Shown: positions 11,977 to 22,466 of the stretch, one piece after another
Position numbering within the stretch: position 1 is the stretch's first letter
Layout: every line of letters begins with the position of its first letter
DNA from: Tetradesmus obliquus
Taxonomy: Eukaryota; Chlorophyta; Chlorophyceae; Sphaeropleales; Scenedesmaceae
Assembly (NCBI GenBank): GCA_030272155.1
Contig: CP126192.1
Span: 7,846,501 to 7,910,500 of the forward strand
Length of the DNA stretch: 64,000 bases
Reading direction: 5' to 3'
Translations under genes and position numbers: made by a program
Notes under the pieces: model-generated
The model's database searches: none
Told to the model about the DNA's origin: nothing
What the model saw: only the letters and a program-made list of their open reading frames with translations

Positions 11977-12048
11977 GGGAACTTGGTCTAGTGGTATGAT
12001 TCTCGCTTAGGGTGCGAGAGGTCGCGGGTTCAATTCCCGCAGTTCCCC
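11977..12048 (+). tRNA. trnP-AGG: tRNA-Pro (anticodon AGG)
   Basis: A 72-nt cloverleaf: acceptor stem GGGAACT pairs with AGTTCCC and leaves discriminator C; D arm GTC/GAT around TAGTGGTAT; anticodon stem CTCGC/GCGAG with loop TTAGGGT (anticodon AGG, reads CCU and, as inosine, CCC/CCA); T arm GCGGG/CCCGC with loop TTCAATT. A box (TGGTCTAGTGG) and B box (GGTTCAATTCC) for RNA polymerase III are present. There is no intron, and CCA is not encoded, as expected in a nuclear gene. No clear T-run terminator follows at once. Confidence 0.97.
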
Positions 12049-12534
12049 ACCTCGGCTGGTGATGAAGGCTGCATTACGTTGTTCCGCATCCTCACGTAAC
12101 TGCAGTGCCAGCTGGCCTCAGCCAGCGACCGCCAGGCTGCCCCGAAAGCCATGTACGCGCGAATTTGGGCCTGCCAGGAAATGAAAACTTCCGAAACAAT
12201 TACTTTGAAACACCTGATGCAACTGGGGACGACCTGCTGGGTCACCTGCGGTCCGTGACACGGACAGCGCACACCAAGTGCTGGGCACACCAAGTGCTGC
12301 GCACACCAACTGCTGCAAAACATAGCACACCAACTGCTGCAAACATGGCACACGGCCACCCCTCCAGCCCCTTGGCCAAGGGGCCCATGGGCCACCTGTA
12401 CAGCCGCAGCAGCAGCGCGCTCGCCATCACCGATCGGCAATACATGCCTCAACGAGGTGCTGTGTTGCAAGCGCTGTTGCACCCAAGCACAGCACTCACA
12501 AACGGCTGCGCAAACCAACTGCTCCATCATACAG
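12049..12534 (-). repeat. ATPase 3' flank with decayed copy of the last-exon end
   Basis: Between about 12350 and 12440 the minus strand repeats the end of the last ATPase exon (SALLLRLYRWPMGPLAKG against [16 protein letters not shown] stop). Short tandem units (CACACCAAGTGCTG / CACACCAACTGCTGCAAA) lie at 12268-12345. No separate gene is seen. Confidence 0.55.
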
Positions 12535-13778
12535 CTACCCATCAAGCCCCTTAGGCCGCCTGTACAGCCGCAGCAGCAGTGAGCTCGCCACCACCGACAC
12601 ACTGCTCGCTGCCATCGCCACAGCAGCGATCCAGGGAGGCATCAGCTGATGGCTGATCGGGTACAGCACGCCAGCAGCCACGGGGATGGCGAGCACGTTG
12701 TAGCCGAAAGCCCACAGGAAGTTGAGCTGCATGCGGCGGAAGGCCCTGCGGGAATTAACACAAAAATAACAAGGTGATAGTTAAATGACAGGGATGGCGA
12801 GCACATTGTAGCCGAAAAGCCCACAGGAAGTTGAGCTGCACGCGGCGGAAGGCCCTGCGGGAAATAACACACAAGTAACAAGGAATCACCTAAGATGGTT
12901 TGAGAGTGGCTCCCTCCTCTGGGTTCACCTCCTGCTAAAAAAACGTGTAACTGGTTAACACGGTGGCAGTGTCAGTTGACAAGGATGGCAGGCACGTTGT
13001 AGCCAAAAGCCCAAAGCAAAATTACCTGCATGCAGCGGAAGCCTTGCAGGAGTGATAACATGTGCTGCATGACACTGTGACTGTTGCTTGCCAGCATGTG
13101 CGATTAAAGCCAGCAAACTGGTGAGATGCAACAATCAGAAAGCATAACACCGTCTGTTGCTGGCTGCTCACCTCCTGATGATGTCAAATGCGACTACCAC
13201 GTCAGACAGGTGGCTACGCATCATCACCAAATCAGCAGCCTCCATGGCCACACTGGTACCCAGCCACAAAATCCACTCATGCACATCATTATACATAAGC
13301 ATGTCATTCTGAAAGGCTGTTACGTATTATTTTTGCCTTACCTTCGGCAGATGTCGAAACGCCACCAGCACATCCGAAAGATGGCTGCGCATCAGCACCA
13401 CATCGGCAACTTCCATAGCCACATGAGTACCCAGCCACAACATACAACCATGCACACCATTGTAACGTCATCATGTCTTCCAAAATAATGTTTTTCTCCC
13501 CTTACCTCCTGCTGATGTCGAACGCCACCACCACATCTGAAAGATGGCTGCGCATCAGCACCACATCCGCAGCCTCCATTGCCACATCTGTGCCGCTGCC
13601 AATCGCAATGCCGACATCCGCCTCGCTCAGTGCAGGGCTGTCATTGATGCCGTCACCAACCATGGCCACAACACACCGCTGCTGCTGCTGCTGCTGGCCG
13701 CTGCTGCTGCCGCCTTTACTGCCCGCTGTAATTCCGGATCTTCCAGTGCCAAAGCATCTGCTCCACCAGGAGTCGCCG

Positions 13779-13821
<43 letters not shown>

Positions 13822-16800
13822 CAGATGCCCCTGCCGCAGGCTTGCAGCAGCCGCCAGGCCCACTGCTGCTGCTGCTGCTGCTGCTGCCGGCTGTGCCAGC
13901 CTTGAGCTGCTGCACCATCTCCAGCTTGGTTGCAGGCAGCGCCTCAGCCACCACATGCGAGGCTGGGATGCCCAGCTGCGCTGCCAGCACCAGTGCAGCA
14001 CGCCTGCAGACGGTCATCGCAGCACACAAACGTTAACAGCAGTCAGACCTGCTAGACAGGTCTAGGCATGACACCCAGCTGCGCTGCCAGCACTAGTGCG
14101 GCACGCCTGCAGCAGGCCATTGCAGCATGCACACACGCTTCATCGGCAGTCTGCCTTGCACGACACTTGCAGCAAAGATGCCAAGATGCCCTGCAAGCAC
14201 CAGTGTGGCACGCCTGCAGCACAGAGCAGAAACAGGCCAAGACAGCGCATGCCCACAGATACACACTCAGCAATTGGCCTCTCTTTAAACGTCATTGCAG
14301 GTATGCCACACATCCTGAGATGTCGAGCAGCACAGGCAGCACAATACACGCAGCAGCTGAAGAAAGACACTAATGGAGACTGCAGCTTGTCCGCGTATTG
14401 CAAGCCGCAGGCGGAGATACAGTTCTGTTTGCAGGCGCCATAGCACAAAACACACACAGGCAGGCGGCCACCCCCAGGTGAAAACACAAGGATAAGCAAG
14501 GCGACCCCGCAATGCAGCCTGCGTTCGCACCATCACAGCTCACCTGCTGTCTCCCATGATCATCCAGCACTGCATGCCGCTCCAGCCAGGCAGCCAGCCC
14601 CGGGTGAATACACAAATATATATAAGCAAGGCGATAAGCAAGGCGACCCTGCGATGCAGCCTGCCCACCATCTGTCACCGCACCTGCTGTCTCCCGTAAT
14701 CATCCAGCACTGCATGCCGCGCCTTATCATGGCCTTAAAACATCCCGCATACTGCACAACTATCCCAGGCTGCGCTACACGCCCACCATCTGTCACCGCA
14801 CCTACTGTCTCCCATGATCATCCAGCACTGCATGCCGCGGTGCTGCAGCGCAAGCACACAACCCCAAAGATCCCCCCACACTGCACAACTATCCCAGGCT
14901 GTGCTACAGCATCTGCACCTCCGCCAAGCCACACCCACCACTACAGCTCCGCCAAGCCACACCCACCATCACAGCTCACCTACTGTCTCCCGTGATCATC
15001 CAGCACTGCATGCCGCGCTGCTGCAGCGCCGCCAGCACCGCCGGAGCCTCCGGCTTTATTGTGTCTGCTACTGCCAACATTGCAGCCACGCTGCCGCCCA
15101 CAGCAGCAAGCATCACAGTGGCACCTGAGCCCTCCAGCTGCGCCTTCTTCTGGCGCACAGCTGCTGACAGCTCCACACCACAATCTTCAATCCAGGAGAT
15201 GTTGCCAATCACAACCGGAATAGCCGCCGCCGCAGCAGCAGCAGCAGGGTCCGAGCTGTCGCGCTTGCTGCAGCAGCCATTAGACAGCGCTGCTGCGCTG
15301 TGATCGGCTGCAGGGCTGCTATCCGGGCCAGCAGCGCTGCCATTACAACAGGTGGACGGCCGGTCCCCAGCTGCGCCTGCTGCTGTTGCTGCTGTTGCTG
15401 CAGCACTATTGGCAGTGGCATGGTCGCCAGCAGCAGCTGCTGCTGGCACAAACATGCAGCTCACACCCCTGCCTGGCTGTGCAGCAAAGTCCTGTAGCCG
15501 TCCACCTGCCTCTGCTGCTGCGATGCCAAGCGCTGCCACATGTTGCACCACTGCACGCGCAAGCGGGTGCTCGCTGCCTGCCTCTACTGCTGCAATCAGC
15601 GCCAGCAGGGACCGCTGCTGCTTCTCTAGGCAGATGCTGCTGCTGCTGCTGTAACTTGTGTTGCTTTCTGCCTTTATGGCTTTTGCCTCGCAGCAGCTGC
15701 TGGTGCCATTCATGGCGTGCTGCTGCTGCTGCTGCTGGGTGTCCTGTGGCTCAATCGGCATGCCATCAGAAACAAACACCACCTGCTGCACTGAGGGCTT
15801 GCCGGTGGTCAAGGTGCCAGTCTTGTCAAACACCACCACCTTGGTCCTGCAGAAGGAGAAGCAGGTGGTTCTCATCAATTTGCGTTGGTGGCAACGCAGG
15901 TGGGGTGAATCTCATATGCGGAAGTGTTTTCTTGCACCGAGAGCAGCTCTGCAGCGCTGAAACTTTAGACACCTACCTGTGCGCAAGCTCCAGCGTGCTG
16001 CCTCCCTTGATCAGCACCCCCAGCCGCGCCGCCACACCAGTGGCCACCATCACCACAGTCGGCGTGGCCAGGCCCAGCGCACACGGGCACGCAATGACCA
16101 GCACCGCCACTGTGTGCAGCAGCGCCAGCAGAAAAGGGCTGGTGCCTGGTGGCAGCGCTGATGGATCGAGCTTGTTGCTCAGGCCGAGGTAGAGCCAGGT
16201 GGCAAAGGTGAGCATGGCTAACGCGACGACTGTCGGCACAAACCAGGAGGCGATCGTGTCTGCAAGGGCCTGTGGAGAAAGCAGAAATGGCAAGAAAAGG
16301 GCAGAGCAGCAGCAGCAGCAGCCGCGGTCAGCAAACCGACGCAACATTGAAGCAAGTATGCAACAGTGCCAGCAGAAAGGGGCTGGTGCCTGGCGGTAGT
16401 GCTGATGGATCGAGCTTGTTGCTGAGGCCCAGGTAGAGCCAGGTGGCAAAGGTGAGCATGGCCAGGGCCACCACTGTCGGTACGAACCAGGAGGCAATGG
16501 CGTCTGCAAGTGCCTGCAACGAACGTTTTGAAAACATAAATGCAGAAGCAGGGATTTGAATGGTGCCTTGTGTGCCTTTGCCGCGGCCACCAGTCACACA
16601 TTGCTGGACAGCGTGGTGTCAGCGCTGCCGCCATCAAACATTTGAATAAGTAACATGTGTGCCTGCAATGCACCAGATTAAGACTGTTACGCCGGCTGGC
16701 TTGCCTGGATTGGCGCCTTGTGTGCCTGTGCCGCCGCCACCAGCCGCACAATACTTGACAGCGTGGTGTCAGCGCCTACACGGGTTGCCTGGATGTGTAG

Positions 16801-19800
16801 CAGGCCCGTGCCATTGACTGTGCCTCCAATGACGCCATCTCCAGGGCGCTTGGTGACCGGCATGGCCTCGCCAGTGAGCATGGACTCGTCAACTGCGGTG
16901 GATGACGCAGGCAGACGATTTCGTTAGCCAACAACCAACACAAGCATGATGCGTTCATGCAGCATGGTGGCAGAAATAGTAGTTAAAATAAAACGTGTTG
17001 GAGGTTTGGCAGATGCTGTGGGCGGGAAGAGCTACATGCAGAGTGCCCAGCACATTCCGAGCCTTGACACGCAGCACATGCGTTTCATTCGACAGCTGGC
17101 AGTGTGTCTGCTGTGTGGTGCCCCATACTTGGGGAGGCGCTGTGAACCACCACACAGGTGTAAAGTCAAGTCATTCAACACATGGCTATTCAAGCAAAAG
17201 GCTAACGGTGTATCTGCTGCTGAGTGCCCTACCTGCTAAGGCGCCGTAGACCACAACGCCGTCAGCAGGTGTAACGTCAAGTCATTCAACACATGGCTAT
17301 TCAAGCAAAAGGCTAACGGTGTATCTGCTGCTGAGTGCCACATACCTGCGGAGGCTCCGTAGACCACCACGCTGTCAGCAGGTGTAACGTCAAGTCATTC
17401 AACAAATGGCTATTCAAGCAAAAGGCTAACGGTGTATCTGCTGCCGAGTGCCACCTACCTGCTGAGGCTCCGTACACCACAACGCCGTCAGCAGGCACAG
17501 TCGCGCCTGGCGTCACCCGCAGCACGTCCCCAATCTGCAGCAGCAGGCAGCAGGCAAAAGGTATGTCGGGATGTGGAACACAGGATGTGACATGCCTGTT
17601 GCGATACTGAACATGAGGGAGAGCCCATTGTGATGTACATGAGGACCTAGAAGTGGACACCGCGCGGGGGCTGTGAAAACAATGTACAGCGGTGTTAACC
17701 GAGGCGGTGTGTGCTGCTAGAACATGCAGGATACGCGTGAGCGCAGGAAGCTTTGTAACTGATGGCGGGTGGGTTTTGCTAAAAACATACTACGGCGACT
17801 CCGTCTTTGAAACCGTGTACATGGATCAGCTCGGCAGGGATCTCCCGCGCGGGAACCACGGACTCGCCGTCACCCCCAAGCGTCAGCAGCACAATGCTCT
17901 TTTACGACCACCATACAACGCTGTTACACAGGTCATCACGGCCGCCAAAGTGCTGCAGCAGACTCACCTGGGTGAGAGCTGCTCTGCAATAATCTCCCGC
18001 GCGGAACCAAGGACTCAACCTACCTAACCAACCGCGCTACTGAGTAACTGGCCGGCTTATGTGCGCTAGTGTCATACATCAGTGCAGCTTAACAACATGC
18101 TATGGTACCAGCGTCACTGTCCCCACTCACTTGATCAGCTCGGCGGGAATCTCCCGCGCAGCAACCACGGACTCGCCATCAGCCCCAAGCATCAGCAGCA
18201 CCGCACTCTTCTACAACTACCATACAAAGCGTTGTGCATTCCATCACGGCCGCCAAGGTCCTACAGAAGATTCACCTGGATCAGCTCGGCGGGGATCTCC
18301 CGTGCGGAAACCACGGACTCGCCGTCATCGCCCAGCGTCAGCAGCACCGCACTCTTCGCGCCAAGCTGCAGCAAGCCCCTCACGGCATCGCTCGTCCGCG
18401 CTTTCGCCTTCGCTTCGATGTACTTTCCGGCACAAACAAACACCAAAATCAGCACGCTGCTCTCGAAATACACGTGTCCTTGGTAGCTCGGGTCTGCTGC
18501 TGCCAGGGCCATCGAAAAGAGTGAGTCCGCGAAGGCAGCAGTGGTGCCGAGGGCGACCAGCAGGCCCATGTTTGCGGAGCCGTACTTGAGGCCGTGCCAG
18601 GCCTGGCGGTAAAAGGGCGCACCCACCAGCACCTGCAGCCGTGCACAGCAGACGATGACAGCAGCAACGGCATCAGGCGGTTTGTTAGTAACGGACCGTG
18701 CCAGGCTTGGCGGTCTGACAGCGCACCCAGGAGCACCTGCACGAAAGTGCAAATTCACGCATGATATGGCAGCAGCAACGGCAACAGGCAGTGTATGCAG
18801 GCCCATGTTGGTTTGCGGAGCGGTACTTGAGGCCGTGCCAGGCCTGGCGGTAGAACGGCGCGCCCACCAGCACCTGCAGGGGTATGCAGGGGTATGCAAA
18901 GGGCGGCAGCAGACACAACAGCACAAGGCACTTGATCTGGTGACTCTGCGAACCGATGAAGCGCAGGAAAGACGGTGGCGGTGGAACGGCGCGCCCAACG
19001 ACACCTGCACAAACAGATAGATATACCGAATTTGATTAGGCACCACTGGTGCCCAGGGCAACCAATAGGCCCATTTTAGCGGAGCCGTACTTGAGGCCGT
19101 GCCAGGCCTGGCGGTAGAACGGCGCACCCACCAGCACCTGCAGCCGTGCACAGCAGACGATGACAGCAGCAACGGCATCAGGCGGTTTGTTAGTAACGGA
19201 CCGTGCCAGGCTTGGCGATCTGACAGCGCACCCAGGAGCACCTGCACGAAAGTGCAAATTCACGCATGATATGGCAGCAGCAACGGCAACAGGCAGTGTA
19301 TGCAGGCCCATGATTGCGGAGCGGTACTTGAGGCCGTGCCAGGCCTGGCGGTAGAACGGCGCACCCACCAGCACCTGCAGGGGTATGCAGGGGTATGCAA
19401 AGGGCGGCAGCAGACACAACAGCACAAGGCACTTGATCTGGTGACTCTGCGAACCGATGAAGCGCAGGAAAGACGGTGGCGGTGGAACGGCGCGCCCAAC
19501 GACACCTGCACAAACAGATAGATATACCGAATTTGATTAGGCACCACTGGTGCCCAGGGCAACCAATAGGCCCATTTTAGCGGAGCCGTACTTGAGGCCG
19601 TGCCAGGCCTGGCGGTAGAACGGCGCACCCACCAGCACCTGTAGCCGTGCACAGCAGACGATGACAGCAGCAACGGCATCGGGCAGTTTGTTAGTTTTGG
19701 ACCGTGCCAGGCTTGGCGGTCTGACAGCGCACCCAGGAGCACCTGCACGAAAGTGCATATGCACGCATATGGCGGCAGTAGCAACGGTGTTAGGCAGTGC

Positions 19801-22435
19801 ATGCAGGCCCATGTTGGCGGAGCCGTGCTTGAGGCCGTGCCAGGCCTGGCGATAGAAGAGCGCACCCACCAGCACCTGGGGGCGTGACGGCAGCAGATAA
19901 TGGCAGCAGCAACGGCAACAGGCAGCTTGTCCAGTCGGTCTGTGTTGAGTAGAGTATTGAGGCCGCGCCAGGCTTGGCGGTCTGACAGCGCGCCCACGAG
20001 CACCTGCACGAAAGTGCATATTTACTCATATTATGGCAGTAGCAACGGTGTTAGGCAGCGCATGCAGGCCCATGTTGGCGGAGCCGTGCTTGAGCCCGTG
20101 CCAGGCCTGGCGGTAGAACGGCGCACCCACCAGCACCTGCAGGGGTAAAGACGATCCAGGAAAAGAATGGCAGCTGATACGGCATCAGGCAGTTGTGTAG
20201 TCGCTGTGTCGACTACAATAATGAGGCCGTGCCAGGCTTGGTGGTCTGACACTGTTGCAGACACAATCGGATTCAAAGACTACCTTGGCTGCGTGCAGCC
20301 TTGTGTTCAATACAAAAAATCCTGTGGCGACACTCACCTGCACCACTGCTGCCAGGATTGCCTCAGCCAGCCATATATACGGAAGCCCTCCAACCACTTT
20401 GGGCCCCCGCTCCCACCACTCCATGCCCAGGCCGGGCAGCATGCTGCTCATGCCCACAAGCGCTACGGGGAGTGCAAATACACTGCCCAGCAGCAGCCGC
20501 TTGCGCCACAGCCGCGCCTCACGCTCCATGGGGCCGCTAGGGCCGCCTGCATAGGGCAGATGGTTGCAGGCACGCAAGGAGACGATGGGGTGAGCGTGTC
20601 GAGTGCATGCATGCATGTGCTGCCCCGCCCAAAATGCACAAGATGCCCACAGTGCATGCCTTCATGCATCAGCACGCCTGCATGCATCAGCCGCCTTCGC
20701 CTGAATTGCTGCCCCCTGACCGTGCACAGCACAACACCGTGGTGGTGACCAGAAAACACACTGTGCCAGTAAGCAAGACAAGTCATTACGACACTTTCAC
20801 ACCTGCCAAGCCAGCCAGCGCGCTTTGTGCCAGTGCCGCATCAAGCCCACCCCCTCAACAGCTTCCAGCACATACAACACACCGCTGAGTCAGCATTTAA
20901 CAACCGCTCTCCCGCACCTGCCAGGCCAGTGCGCTCTGTGCCAGTGCCGCATCAAAGCCCATCCCCTCAACAGCTTCCAGCACATACATCAAACACCGCT
21001 GAGTCAGCTAATGACACGTATCCGCACCTGCCAAGCCAGCCAGCGCGCTTTGTGCCAGTGCCGCATCAAAGCCCACTCCCTCTATGGCCTCCAGCACGTC
21101 CCTGGGCCCTGAGGGGCCTGCTGTATCAAACACCACAGTCGCCTGCTGCGTCAGCAGGCTCACTGACACAGACTGCACGCCTGGCAGCTGCGAGTGCAGT
21201 TGTAAAGGAGAGAGACAGGGCGAGCAGCAGCGTTGATTATACTTTTGAAAAGGAGGGAGGACAGCAGCGTGATTAGACTGGGAAAGAGCATCAGAACATG
21301 CTGCCTGCTGCGTCAGCGGGCTCACTGAGACACACTGCAGCCAGGCAGCTGCGGGTGCAGTTGCTGAAAGGGAGGGAGGACAGCAGCGTTGATTAGACTG
21401 GGAAAGAAGCATCAGAACATGCTGCCTGCTGCGTCAGCAGGCGCACTGACACACATTGCACGCCAGGCAGCTGCGGGTGCAGTTGTTGACAGAGAGATGG
21501 CAAGAGCATGTTAGTGTTTGAGCGAAGTTGTGAAAGCAGAGAGAGATAGAGGGACCAGCAGCTCAAGTAAGACTTTCAAAAAAGCGTCAGATGCTGCAGC
21601 ATGCCACAATGCGATAGGACCGCAGGCAGCAGCGCATGTGCACCTTCTCACAGCAAGGCATGTTTACAGTCGCGCTGTCACTCTTTGCTTGCTGCTTGTT
21701 AAACAGCTGCTGCTGGTTGGCAGTGGCAAGAGCCTTGTCTGCACCAGATGACGACACCAGGCATTAGAGCTGGCCACTCACCCTCCTCACTCCCTCTTGC
21801 GTGCTTTAGCTTAAAGCAGCACACGTTGCAGCATGCAAGTAAAGTGGCAAGCGCATCGCTGCATACACGTGACAAAACTCCAGGCGTAACAGCTGTCCAC
21901 TCACCCTCTTCACTGCCTCCTCCACGCTGCCCACACAGCTGGCACAGCTCATACCACCGACTGTCAACTGCAGCGTCTCATCCCTGCCAACAGCAGCAGC
22001 AGCAGCTCCTGCAGGCTCGCCAGCTGCTGCTGCTGCTGCTGCTGCTGCACTTGCAGGCCCTTTCCTGGCCTGCTGCTGCACCTGCTGCAGCTTTGCAGGA
22101 TAGCCCAGGTCGTCTGCTGCTTCTGCTACTGCGTCCGCGCTGGTCAAACTTTGGTCTAACGTAACGGTCAAACTGCCGGTCAAAAAGTTGGCAGTGGCAG
22201 CTGTCACGCCAGGCTGCTTCAGCAAGCCGCCTTCGAGCGCAGCAACGCAGCTGCCGCAGCTCATCCCGCTGACTTCATACGTGGCTGTTGCTGTGCTGCT
22301 TTGCTGCAGCACAATGCCGTTTGCAGCTGCTGCTGCGGCTGCTGCTGCGGATTTAGGCGCTACAGTAATAGCCACATGCTCCAGCTGCTGCTTGGGTGTC
22401 CGCGCAGGCGACAGCGGCGGCAGCAAGTCTCTGGC

Positions 22436-22466
<31 letters not shown>

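Noticed and set aside
12030-12602. Minus-strand open frame of 190 codons downstream of the ATPase
   Set aside because: It overlaps the tRNA-Pro gene on the other strand and the decayed copy of the ATPase end, and it reads out of frame with the real exon.
18261-20276. Several separate ATPase-like genes or pseudogenes side by side
   Set aside because: Only the same exon 6 start is repeated; no other exon recurs, and the flanking exons join in phase across the array. It is one gene with an expanded intron.
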